Of a stretch of DNA of 24,157 nt, positions 7,749 through 16,134 are shown in pieces (position 1 is the stretch's first letter; every line of letters starts with the position of its first letter). Origin of the DNA: SZUA-265 sp966249405. Lineage in GTDB: Bacteria > Myxococcota_A > Polyangia > Polyangiales > Polyangiaceae. The translations under genes were made by a program, and so were the position numbers. The stretch covers positions 1 to 24,157 of the forward strand of contig CBINDO010000101.1 of the NCBI GenBank assembly GCA_966249405.1. The letters are read 5' to 3'. The notes under the pieces were generated by a model, which was not told the DNA's origin, made no database searches, and saw only the letters and a list, made by a program, of their open reading frames with translations.

Positions 7749-7790
7749 CAGACAGGGGGCTCTCCACATCAGCGAGAGCAACGAGGGCGC

Positions 7791-10700
7791 GTGGAATCAA
7801 CGATCAGTCTACCAGCACGATATCAAGCACTGACCCGCCTCGGTGGAGGCGGGGGCGGCGAGGTGTGGGAAGTCCAGGACCGCTACACGAGCGAGCATTT
7901 CGCGCTCAAGGTGCTGGCTGAAGACGCTACCGAACACGAGATGGCGGCGCTCGTCCGTGAGACGGTCGCGCTCTCCGGTTTGGAGGGGATCGGGTTACCA
8001 CAAGTCATGCGGTTCGGTCGGCTGCCACACAGTGGCCGACCATACTTGATCCGGGAGTTGGTGCGCGGCTCCAGCTTGGAGCAGCTGCTGGCTTCCACGA
8101 CTCGCACGAAACTCATCCTCAATGCGCTCGCCAGAGCGGCGGACCAACTGACGTTGATCCACCGCGCTGGTTTCTTCCACGGCGACGTCAAGCCGGCCAA
8201 CATCATCGTCGCCGACAGCGGCGAGGTGACGCTCGTGGACTTGGGGCTCGCCGCGCCGTGGCGTGACTCGGGCGTGATGGCACGGGGCCTCACCCCCAAA
8301 TACGCGGCGCCCGAGCTCTTGGGTGGACGCCCGCTCACGGTGCGTGCAGAAGTTTACGCGCTCGGCGTCGCGCTGCGCGAAGCGGTCGAGCGCGGAGAGA
8401 CCTCGCTCGGGATCCAGCTGATCCGTGCTTTGCTCACCGTTGCTCAGCGTGCCACCGCCGTCGAGCCCGACGAGCGTTATCCCTCCGTCGACGAGTTCGC
8501 GACCGCGCTGCGGCAGGCGGCGCTCATCGAGCCGGGCAACGAGCGCATCGACCCCACACACACTTGGCCGATCGTCGGCAACGAAGGTACCGCCAATCGC
8601 TTGGTGCAATGGGTTACCACGGCAAAACCGGGCACGGCGATCCAGGTGCGCGGTCCGCTCGGGTCCGGGCGCAGTGTGCTGCTACGCCGCTTGGCGTGGT
8701 CGCTCGGGATCGAGGGCCGACCGCTCGTGTGTGTGGACGCGGGGATGGGCGAAGATCTGACGGGAGTGCGCTCGGAGATCGAGGGTTTTGCTCCCGAACG
8801 GCTCACGATCATCGCCGACGACAGTGACGAGCTCAGCCCCGAGATGACGGCGTTGATCGATACGGCGCGGCGCGCGGGGGCGGTCGTAGTCACCGCGGGT
8901 GAATGCGCGGGAGATCCCGACTGCGAAGTGTTCGAGGTTCCTCCGCTCGGGGAACACGCGGCGATCGAGCTCTTGCGCCGTGCTGTGCCGTCGCTCACCG
9001 AGCGCTTGGCAAAAAAGATTGCCGCCGCTGCCGCGGGCATCCCTGGGCGGCTCAAACACGCTGTCGGCCTCATCGCTCAGCAAGCGGCCGCTTCAGAGGA
9101 AGACGTCGACCGACTGCTGGCGGGCGTCGACTTGGAGGAGGCAGAAGGCGTTCCCGCCGAGCCGCTCGAGCGCGCGCTGCACTTTTTGCAGCGGGGGCGT
9201 TACAAAGACGCGGAGACGGCGCTCAGCCGCGTGGAGAACGGCGACGCGCTGGTGATCGCCGTCGCGGAAGCACGGCTGCAAGTGGGGCTCGGTGAGCCGC
9301 GGCTTGCTTACGAAGCGTTGGACAAAGTGCGCGCCTTGGCTGAGCAACGCCGCGGCACTGAAGAGGCGATCGCGTGGCAAGTTTGGCTCGGGCGCGCCAG
9401 TGTTGGTGTAGCTCGTTATGCCGAAGCGCTCGAGCTGTTGCGTCCGGTGCGCGACGTGGGCGGCACGCTGGGCGCGCTTGCGCTCGCGTTCGAAGGTCTG
9501 GCGCTCAGTCACATCGACGACGTCGACAGCGCCCGCGCGTCACTCGCCGCCGCGGTGCGGGTCGCGCGCGCCGCCAACGACGTGGTGACCGAGGGCCTCG
9601 CGCATGCGTGTGAAGGCGCCGTTCTGAACAAGGCTGGAGAGATCGACGCGGCGCAGAAGGCCTACGAAGCGGCGCTCACGTGTTCGCAAAATGGCGGTGA
9701 CGCCGGGACGTTGTGCAACGTGCAGTTGAACCTCGCCGTGCTCCACCAAATGAAGGGCGATGTGGCGGCCTCGATCGAGTTCTTCCAGGCTGCGGCCGAC
9801 ATGGGGCGCCGTTCGGGGCGGCGGGCGACGATTCGCAATGCATTGCTCAACCTGGCGCACCTCGACTTGATGCTCGGGCGTCTGGCACGCGCGCGCGCCA
9901 ACATCGACGCCGTGGAGGAGCAGAAGGAAGTTCTGCCTGCCGTCGTACGGGCGCAGCTCAAAGCCGCGCGCGCCGAGCTGTTTGCCCGCAACGGGGATGC
10001 GGAGGCGGCCATCCGCGCGTTTCGCGAGTCGGCGATGGAATGGGAGGCGCAGGGTTCGGGGATCCGCGGGGCAGAGCTCCGTATCGAGGCGATCCTACTC
10101 GCCGCGCGGCAACCCGACGCGAATATCGGCGAACTCTCGGCCGAGGTGGCGCGCGCCAAAGCCCAGTTGGCAGACACTCAAGCGCATCGACACTCGGTCG
10201 CGTTGGCGACGGCCAAGGTGGCGATCGCTGCCAATGACGAAGCCGCAGCTCGGGCGGCCTTCGACGAAGGCCTCGCGGCAGCTCGTGAGACACACCAGAA
10301 GGACTGGGAGTGGCGGATCCTGGCCGAACGCGCCGAGCTCGAAGAGAGCTGCGGACAACGTCTCACGGCGCGTCGTGACCGCATCGATGCGGTCACCGTG
10401 CTCGAGCAAATCGCGACCCGACTCCCGCGTGATTTACGCGAGGTATTCTGGAACGATCCTCGCCGCCGCGCGCTTCGGGCCAGCGTCGACGTGTCGCTCG
10501 GCGTGGCCGAGACGCACATGGCCTACATGCCAGTGCAAGCCGACACCACGAGTTTGTCTCGCTCCATCAGCACGTCGACCTCGGCGACCCCATACGAGCA
10601 GCGCCTCGGACGGCTGCTCGAGATCAACCGCGAGTTGCTCGGGGAGGTCGATCTCGGCAAGCTGACGGCGCGCGTGATCGGTTTTGCCGTCGAGTTGCTC

Positions 10701-12383
10701 AACGCCGAGCGTGGTCTCGTGATCTTGCGCGAGAGTGACGGCAGCCTGCGCGCCTACTCGTCGAGTGTGCGCCCGGGGGATTCGAGCCAAGTGCAGTTCT
10801 CCCGCTCGATCGCCGAACGCGTCATGGAGACCCGCGAGGCCTTCTTCAGCTTGAGTCCACGCGACGATCAACGCATGCGCGCGTTCCAGAGCGTGCACCA
10901 CTTGAGCCTAGAGTCGGTGGTATGTGTGCCCATCATCGCGCGCCAAGCCGAACCGATGGGCGCTCTATACGTCGAGAATCGACATGAATCGGGGCGCGCG
11001 TTCCAGCGCGAGATCCCGACGCTCAAGGCGTTTGCCGACCAAGTGGCATTGGCGTTCGAGACCGCGCGCCTGATCGCCGAGAACAAGAGCCGCGCCATCG
11101 AGCTGGCCGAAGCCAACGAGAGCTTGCGCAAGACTCAGGTCGAGCTGCGGGAGGCTTTGGGGTTGCGCACGGAGCGGTTGCGTGAGACGCGCAAAGAGCT
11201 GCGTGAGACACGCGACATGCTCTACGGCCACTTCGGCTACCAGGGCCTCGTAGGCACCAGCGGCGCGATGAGGCGCTGTTATTCGCTCATCGAACGCGTC
11301 AAGAGCATGGACGTGCCGGTGCTGATCACGGGTGAGAGCGGCACCGGCAAAGAGGTGGCGGCGCGCGCCATTCATCGCGCGTCCGACCGCAACAAGAAGC
11401 CGTTCTTGGGTATCAATTGTGGGGCTATCCCGGAGCATCTACTCGAGAGCGAGTTGTTCGGCCACGTGCGCGGCGCGTTCACCGGCGCGGACCGCGACAA
11501 ACGCGGCCTGTTTCGAGAGGCGGCCGGCGGCACCGTATTGCTCGACGAGATCGGCGAGATGCCGCAGAAGATGCAAGCCGGTCTCTTGCGCGTATTGCAG
11601 GAGCGCAAGGTACGCCCGGTCGGTGGCGCCCACGAGGAGCCGGTCGATTGTCGGTTCATCTTCGCGACGCACCGTGACCTGCGCCAGATGGTCAGCGACA
11701 ACAAGTTCCGTGAGGACCTGTATTACCGCATCCACGTCGTGGAGCTACCGCTGCCGCCGCTGCGCGAACGGCTGGAGGACGTGGCGTTGTTGGTGGATCA
11801 CTTCCTCGGCATCTTCGCGGCGCGTTACAAGCGAGACAAGAAGTCTCTCACCCGCGCCGCGCAACGCGCGATGCTCTCTTATTCTTGGCCGGGCAACGTC
11901 CGTCAGCTCGAGCACGTCCTGTTGAACGCGTGGATCTTGTGCGACGACGAGGAAATCGACCTCGAAGATTTGGGCATCCCGGGGGCAACGCGCAGCAGCC
12001 GCGGCGTCAAGAGTTCCCTGCCGGCGCCGGTTGGGTCCGAGCCGCCCGCGGCGGAGGGTGCAGGCAAGGCTCCGGACGACGTCGAGCGCCCGAATTCGGC
12101 GCGGACCGTCGACGCCGCTCGCGTGCCCCCGCTGCCGCCCAAACGAAGCGAAGCGCCGCCCGAGCCGCCGCCACCCTCCGAGCCACCGGAGTCGCAGGCG
12201 GCTTCGCCTTCCAAACGGGGCGCGACCACGCGTGATACCTATTCGTCTCACCGACGCTCCGAGAAGGAGCGAATCATCGACGCTCTCAAGGCCTGCAACT
12301 GGAATCGCGTGAAAGCGGCTGAGCTCAGCGGCATTCCGCGACGTACCTTCTACCGGCGACTGCGGGAGTACAAGATCCAGTGA
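7791..12383 (+). CDS. Giant kinase / ATPase / TPR / GAF / sigma-54 activator fusion protein
   Basis: A 1530-residue protein. GTG 7791 has GAGGG just upstream. Domains in order: (1) protein kinase about 10-245, with a six-glycine loop (18-23), Lys40, H130-G-D132-V-K-P-A-N137 (HGD instead of HRD), D150-L-G (instead of DFG) and A173-P-E; (2) P-loop ATPase about 255-450 with Walker A GPLGSGRS (288-295); (3) TPR-like helical repeats about 455-900; (4) GAF domain about 938-1095; (5) coiled coil about 1096-1145; (6) sigma-54 AAA+ domain about 1150-1395 with Walker A GESGTGKE (1181-1188), the sigma-54 contact loop GAFTGA (1228-1233), Walker B TVLLDE (1248-1253), FREDLYYR and GNVRQLE; (7) Pro-rich linker about 1400-1480; (8) Fis-type helix-turn-helix about 1490-1528. 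It should activate sigma-54 promoters in response to signals read by the kinase, TPR or GAF parts. The target may include its own operon. Confidence 0.95.
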   Translation: MESTISLPARYQALTRLGGGGGGEVWEVQDRYTSEHFALKVLAEDATEHEMAALVRETVALSGLEGIGLPQVMRFGRLPHSGRPYLIRELVRGSSLEQLLASTTRTKLILNALARAADQLTLIHRAGFFHGDVKPANIIVADSGEVTLVDLGLAAPWRDSGVMARGLTPKYAAPELLGGRPLTVRAEVYALGVALREAVERGETSLGIQLIRALLTVAQRATAVEPDERYPSVDEFATALRQAALIEPGNERIDPTHTWPIVGNEGTANRLVQWVTTAKPGTAIQVRGPLGSGRSVLLRRLAWSLGIEGRPLVCVDAGMGEDLTGVRSEIEGFAPERLTIIADDSDELSPEMTALIDTARRAGAVVVTAGECAGDPDCEVFEVPPLGEHAAIELLRRAVPSLTERLAKKIAAAAAGIPGRLKHAVGLIAQQAAASEEDVDRLLAGVDLEEAEGVPAEPLERALHFLQRGRYKDAETALSRVENGDALVIAVAEARLQVGLGEPRLAYEALDKVRALAEQRRGTEEAIAWQVWLGRASVGVARYAEALELLRPVRDVGGTLGALALAFEGLALSHIDDVDSARASLAAAVRVARAANDVVTEGLAHACEGAVLNKAGEIDAAQKAYEAALTCSQNGGDAGTLCNVQLNLAVLHQMKGDVAASIEFFQAAADMGRRSGRRATIRNALLNLAHLDLMLGRLARARANIDAVEEQKEVLPAVVRAQLKAARAELFARNGDAEAAIRAFRESAMEWEAQGSGIRGAELRIEAILLAARQPDANIGELSAEVARAKAQLADTQAHRHSVALATAKVAIAANDEAAARAAFDEGLAAARETHQKDWEWRILAERAELEESCGQRLTARRDRIDAVTVLEQIATRLPRDLREVFWNDPRRRALRASVDVSLGVAETHMAYMPVQADTTSLSRSISTSTSATPYEQRLGRLLEINRELLGEVDLGKLTARVIGFAVELLNAERGLVILRESDGSLRAYSSSVRPGDSSQVQFSRSIAERVMETREAFFSLSPRDDQRMRAFQSVHHLSLESVVCVPIIARQAEPMGALYVENRHESGRAFQREIPTLKAFADQVALAFETARLIAENKSRAIELAEANESLRKTQVELREALGLRTERLRETRKELRETRDMLYGHFGYQGLVGTSGAMRRCYSLIERVKSMDVPVLITGESGTGKEVAARAIHRASDRNKKPFLGINCGAIPEHLLESELFGHVRGAFTGADRDKRGLFREAAGGTVLLDEIGEMPQKMQAGLLRVLQERKVRPVGGAHEEPVDCRFIFATHRDLRQMVSDNKFREDLYYRIHVVELPLPPLRERLEDVALLVDHFLGIFAARYKRDKKSLTRAAQRAMLSYSWPGNVRQLEHVLLNAWILCDDEEIDLEDLGIPGATRSSRGVKSSLPAPVGSEPPAAEGAGKAPDDVERPNSARTVDAARVPPLPPKRSEAPPEPPPPSEPPESQAASPSKRGATTRDTYSSHRRSEKERIIDALKACNWNRVKAAELSGIPRRTFYRRLREYKIQ

Positions 12384-13033
12384 ACCGGTTCCAGCGCATC
12401 GATCGGTGGAAGCTCCTCCGCTCTGCCTTGCAGTTCGTTTGGCGAGCGACGACTCTGACGAGCCTCGGCGTCCTCGCCGTCGCCTCCTGTAAAGCCAAGG
12501 AGGCGGGGCCATCGCCGAGCCGCGAGGAGAGCGCCGCAGCAGTCGTCGAGGAGAAGCCAAAGTCGTTCCCGACGGCGCCACTCGGCGTTGGTGCGGAGGT
12601 CTTCGATTTCTCCGCGCTCGCTCATACCGGGCAGTCCGTGCGCCTGTCGGATTACCTGCAGAAGCCCGTCGTTGTTTACTTTTGCCCGCAAGATGCCCAG
12701 CCGATCTGCACCGCGCTCGCGACGTCCGTGCGTGACTTCTGGGCTGACCTCCACTCTCAAGTGGACATGGTCTATGCAGTGTCTCGCGAAGCGACGATCG
12801 TGCATCGCGAGTTCGCCGCGGACAACCATCTTCCGCAGCTCATGCTCTCGGACGCCGATGACACCCTGCACAAGGTCTTCGGAATTCAGCCTGGAGTGGT
12901 CGTAGGTTACCTGATCGGTGTCGACCGTAAAATCGTGCACGTCTTTGCCCCGCCCAATGCAGGTGGCTTCGGGCAGGAAGTGCTCTCGGTGATCGCCGCC
13001 AAGGGACTGAAGCGCCCAGACTTTCCGATCTAG
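12380..13033 (+). CDS. Peroxiredoxin-like (thioredoxin-fold) lipoprotein
   Basis: A 217-residue protein. Its GTG start at 12380 overlaps the TGA of the preceding gene (GTGA), indicating translational coupling; GGGAG lies 12 bases upstream. The signal sequence ends V34-A-S-C37, a fair lipobox. A charged linker follows, then an AhpC/TSA-like fold from about 66. It contains VGAEVFDFSAL, VRLSDYLQKPVVVYF, then C102-P-Q-D-A-Q-P-I-C110-T, then VYAVSREATIVHREFAADNH and LMLSDADDTLHKVFGI. This order matches the Bcp/PrxQ type. C110 is in the peroxidatic position, but the conserved Thr three residues before it is Gln107. There is no resolving Cys at the usual +5 site, though C102 is nearby. It probably acts in the periplasm as a thiol peroxidase or redox sensor; activity is unproven. 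Confidence 0.8.
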   Translation: MNRFQRIDRWKLLRSALQFVWRATTLTSLGVLAVASCKAKEAGPSPSREESAAAVVEEKPKSFPTAPLGVGAEVFDFSALAHTGQSVRLSDYLQKPVVVYFCPQDAQPICTALATSVRDFWADLHSQVDMVYAVSREATIVHREFAADNHLPQLMLSDADDTLHKVFGIQPGVVVGYLIGVDRKIVHVFAPPNAGGFGQEVLSVIAAKGLKRPDFPI

Positions 13034-13344
13034 GCGTTAACTTGTGGGCAGTGCCGGGCTCCGCGCCAATGCTGCACTGCGGCGCGATTTCCGGCTGAAA
13101 ATGCGCCTCGTGTCGACCGTGCCCCACCGCGATCCAGGGAGTTACGGGCGGCTGAAGAGTGTGGCTCCGACGGAAAATTCGCCCTAGGGTTCTTGCGCCC
13201 AGCGCACCGCGGTCGTTCCCCGAATGCAAGTGCTTCATCCTGACTCTGACGGCTCGCTTTTGTTGAAGCGAAGTAAAGGCGGACGAGGATTGGTGTCGTA
13301 GTTCTTGGTAGTATCCGAAAGTAGTCTTTCCGGTAGGTATCCCA
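13034..13344. other. Intergenic region upstream of the fibro-slime gene
   Basis: This 311-bp stretch has no gene. A GC-rich dyad, CGCGCC (13062-13067) with GGCGCG (13081-13086), lies 29 bp past the peroxiredoxin-like gene and may end that operon, but no T-run follows. A second dyad, TCGCTT (13254-13259) with AAGCGA (13266-13271), is AT-richer. The promoter of the fibro-slime gene must be here; no consensus was convincing. Confidence 0.4.
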
Positions 13345-15627
13345 ATGCGCAGTTCACGTCCTCTTTTGCGTGTTTCTCGGTCCACTCTTCTCGCCTGGCT
13401 GGCGCTGACCAACTTCGCGTGTAGCGCCGGCGGCGGTGACGGCGATGGCGTGCGTCAAGGGCTCGGCGGGTCGGACACTCCCGGCGGCGAGACGCCCGGC
13501 GGCGAGACGCCTGCGGGTGGTGGTGGCGGCGGAGGTGGCGGCGGGGGCACCGACGTTACCCCAACCGGGACCGGCGGCGGTGGAGGTGGCGGCGGCGGTG
13601 TGATCGTCGACGGCGACCCGATCGACGTACTCGAGGGCAACGAAGCTCCACCACCGAACTGCGGCAACGGTGAGTTGACCGCCGATGAGGCTTGCGACGA
13701 CGGCAACAAGGTGTCCGGCGACGGCTGCGACGAGGCGTGCCTTTCCGTCGAGCCAGGGTTCAGCTGCGCCGCTCCCGGTCAGGCTTGTCGCGAGATCGCG
13801 CGCTGCGGTGATGGCATCGTGGCGATGACCGAGCAATGCGACGACGCGAACCCCGATCCCGGCGACGGCTGCTCCGAGCGATGCAAGGTCGAACGCGGCA
13901 AGAAGTGCGAAGGCGAGCCGAGCGTTTGCACCGACGCCGAGTGTGGTAACGGTCAAGTCGAGGGCGCCGAGAGCTGTGACGACGGGAACACCGAACCGTT
14001 CGATGGGTGTTCGTCGTTGTGTCTGCGCGAGCCCAACTGTGAAGGCACCTCGTGCACGTCGGAGTGCGGCGATGGTCTCCTGATCAACGAGGCTTGCGAC
14101 GACGGCAACAACATCAGCGGTGATGGTTGCTCGGCGACGTGCGAGGTCGAAGGCGGCTTCACCTGCAACCAGGAAGCGTTGTGCGAAAAAGTGAACGGCG
14201 AGTGCGTACTGCGCGTGCCGGCGATCTTCCGCGATCACTCTTCGGACGAACCGGACTTCGACGCCCCTGGCGGCACGGACACCACGTGCGGCATCCCGGA
14301 AGCCGAGGAGGGTGAGCCCCCAAATCCCATTGTTCCCGGCATTGCTGCTGACACCCTGGACGCCGAAGGCCGGCCGGTGCTAGGCACTGCCCCGAGGAAC
14401 GCTTGCATCGAAAGCGCTGAAACGTTTGCCACGTGGTTTCGCGAGGGAACACGCAAGGTGGGCGACATCGTCCTTTTCGACAATGGTGAGGGTGGCTACG
14501 TCAATCGCTTCGGCGCCAACGGCGAGCAGTTGATCGTTTCGGTGAAGACACCTCAGGAACAGCAGGTCAACAACGCCACGAGCCCCGAGACGTGTGCACC
14601 CGGTTGCTCGGAGCGTGTGCGCAGCGGGCTGCAATGCGACAACGTCTGCCGTCCGAATCACGACGCGGTACGTTCGGCCACCGACACTCTGACCCAACGC
14701 GAGAACCAGCTGGCGCAAGCCGAAGCGGATCTGGCCCGCGAGGAAGAAGCCGAGACGCCCAACGAGGCGCGTATCGCCGACATCACCGAGCAAATCGAAG
14801 ACCTCACGGCACAGATCGAAGCGCAAACCGCGAACATCGAAACGCTCCAGGCAACCGCGGACGAGTGCGACACGGAATGCCAGACCGACTTCGACACGCA
14901 GGTCGACGCTTGTGTCGCCGACTGCAAGCCTTGCAGCTACGACCCCCAGCAGTACTGCACGGGCGGAGAGCTCCAAGCGTTCGATGGAACGCCTCTCTTC
15001 TTCCCCGTCGACGACATCACTGGCCCGACGCGCGACCCGGGCGAAGCGAATGTGCCCAAACAATACGGTTTCAACGGATGGCCTTCTGAAGAAGAGGCAT
15101 TCGGTGAAGCGGTGATACACAACTTCAGCTTTACCAGCGAGGTGCAGTACTGGTTCCGCTACGAAGCAGACACCAACGCCACCCTGGCGTTCACCGGTGA
15201 CGATGACGTGTGGGTGTTCGTGAACGGCAAACTCGCGGTAGATCTCGGCGGCATCCACGTGCCCATGGACGGCGAAGTCACCATCAACGCCCAGAGCGCG
15301 GCACGCTTCGGCCTCCAGCCGGGTAATGTGTATCGCATTGCGGTCTTCCAGGCCGAGCGCAAGCAGTCTGGTTCTTCCTTCCGTCTGACGCTCTCGGGCT
15401 TCGAAGCGACGCCCAGCGACTGCAACGCGGTATGCGGCGATGCCATCCTCAGCTTCGGCGAAGAGTGCGATGACGGCGTCAACGACGGTGGTTATGGCGA
15501 GTGCGACGTCGGTTGCAAACTCGGGCCATTCTGCGGCAACGGCATCGTCGAGGGCACGGAAGCCTGCGACAACGGTCCGCGTGGCGGCAATGGTTGCGCT
15601 GGTTGCCGCGTTTTGATGGTGCGCTGA
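13345..15627 (+). CDS. Fibro-slime domain surface protein with DUF4215-type Cys repeats
   Basis: A 760-residue protein. ATG 13345 has GGTAGG about 8 bases upstream. A signal peptide ends near C26; the preceding residues (TNFA) are a poor lipobox. Residues about 28-100 are Gly-rich, with runs of 11 and 9 glycines. Four DUF4215-type repeats (about 105-275) carry the pattern CGNG, ECDDGN, GDGCS and C. A fibro-slime (PA14-like) domain covers about 290-690. Its core is FTGDDDVWVFVNGKLAVDLG, followed by GNVYRIAVFQAERKQSGSSF. It is interrupted at about 421-538 by a Cys-rich insert holding a coiled coil. Two more Cys repeats end the protein (about 693-755). Such proteins occur on myxobacterial and Fibrobacter surfaces and may take part in adhesion or matrix. 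It is monocistronic, with a strong terminator. Confidence 0.88.
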   Translation: MRSSRPLLRVSRSTLLAWLALTNFACSAGGGDGDGVRQGLGGSDTPGGETPGGETPAGGGGGGGGGGGTDVTPTGTGGGGGGGGGVIVDGDPIDVLEGNEAPPPNCGNGELTADEACDDGNKVSGDGCDEACLSVEPGFSCAAPGQACREIARCGDGIVAMTEQCDDANPDPGDGCSERCKVERGKKCEGEPSVCTDAECGNGQVEGAESCDDGNTEPFDGCSSLCLREPNCEGTSCTSECGDGLLINEACDDGNNISGDGCSATCEVEGGFTCNQEALCEKVNGECVLRVPAIFRDHSSDEPDFDAPGGTDTTCGIPEAEEGEPPNPIVPGIAADTLDAEGRPVLGTAPRNACIESAETFATWFREGTRKVGDIVLFDNGEGGYVNRFGANGEQLIVSVKTPQEQQVNNATSPETCAPGCSERVRSGLQCDNVCRPNHDAVRSATDTLTQRENQLAQAEADLAREEEAETPNEARIADITEQIEDLTAQIEAQTANIETLQATADECDTECQTDFDTQVDACVADCKPCSYDPQQYCTGGELQAFDGTPLFFPVDDITGPTRDPGEANVPKQYGFNGWPSEEEAFGEAVIHNFSFTSEVQYWFRYEADTNATLAFTGDDDVWVFVNGKLAVDLGGIHVPMDGEVTINAQSAARFGLQPGNVYRIAVFQAERKQSGSSFRLTLSGFEATPSDCNAVCGDAILSFGEECDDGVNDGGYGECDVGCKLGPFCGNGIVEGTEACDNGPRGGNGCAGCRVLMVR

Positions 15628-15649
15628 GCTGCGAAAACCAACACCAGCC

Positions 15650-15685
15650 GGGGCTGCCGCACAAAAGCGGCGGCCCCTTTGCTTT
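15650..15685 (+). terminator. Rho-independent terminator of the fibro-slime gene
   Basis: GGGGCTGCCGC (15650-15660) pairs over all 11 positions with GCGGCGGCCCC (15667-15677), with a single T-G wobble and an ACAAAA loop. TTTGCTTT follows. It starts 23 bp after the stop codon. Confidence 0.93.
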
Positions 15686-15797
15686 CCGCAGCCTAAAGCC
15701 GGCTTGTCGTGTTGAAGGATCGGCCCAACACGCACCTTCCGTCGATGGCTCGGCGCCTTGCCACCACGCGGTAATTCGTGCCACACCGCAATTTCGC

Positions 15798-16134
15798 GAG
15801 TTCGATTCGAGGTGGTCGCCACCTTTTTGAGTACTCGGAGTTCGGCTCGAAGGTGGCGACCACCTCTGAAGTGAACTGCGAGTTCGGCACAGAAGCTGGT
15901 GACCAGCTCGATCGAGTACTCGGAGTTCGGCACAGAAGCTGGTGATCAGCTCGATCGAGTACTCGGAGTTCGGCTCGAAGGTGGCGCGCACCTTGGTAGC
16001 GAACTCCGAGTCCCCCCGTCGAGGTGGTGACCACCTTTGCCAAGCACTCCGAGTTGGCCCTCTTGGCTGGTCGGGACCTGTTGAGTGAACTCCGAGTTCA
16101 ACTCGAAGGTGCGGAGGAGCTCCGCGGGGAGTCG
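15798..16134. repeat. Tandem array of eight 40-43 bp dyad-containing units
   Basis: Units start at 15798, 15838, 15880, 15923, 15966, 16008, 16051 and 16094, with lengths 40, 42, 43, 43, 42, 43, 43 and 41. Each begins with GAGTT(CGG) or a variant, has a central dyad, and most end with GAGTACTCG or GAACTCC. Central dyads include AGGTGG-N3-CCACCT (units 1, 2 and 6), AGCTGG-N3-CCAGCT (units 3 and 4; unit 4 has one mismatch), AGGTG/CACCT (unit 5), GGTC-N2-GACC (unit 7) and GCGGAG-N3-CTCCGC (unit 8). Unit ends are also complementary to unit starts (GAGTTC with GAACTC, or GAGT with ACTC), so each unit can fold as a hairpin. Unit lengths are mostly not multiples of three, so a repeated protein is excluded. 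The region lies after a terminator and before any gene. Confidence 0.85.

Noticed and set aside
11745..12581. 278-residue minus-strand ORF
   Set aside because: Antisense to the end of the sigma-54 activator gene, Arg-rich, with no motif.
14380..15933. 517-residue minus-strand ORF
   Set aside because: It is antisense to the well-supported fibro-slime gene, Arg/Val/Ala-rich with no domain, and crosses the terminator and the repeat array. Such long shadow frames are common in GC-rich DNA.
15479..16043. Repeat-containing proteins on the minus strand (repeated NSEYSIEL- and FCAEL-like peptides)
   Set aside because: The peptides come from translating the DNA repeat. Units of 40, 41 and 43 bp shift the frame, starts lack ribosome sites, and the frames overlap the fibro-slime gene or its terminator.
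15798..16134. CRISPR array
   Set aside because: The repeated parts are contiguous 40-43 bp units with no unique spacers of constant length, and no cas genes are in the window. Variation lies within the units, not between fixed repeats.
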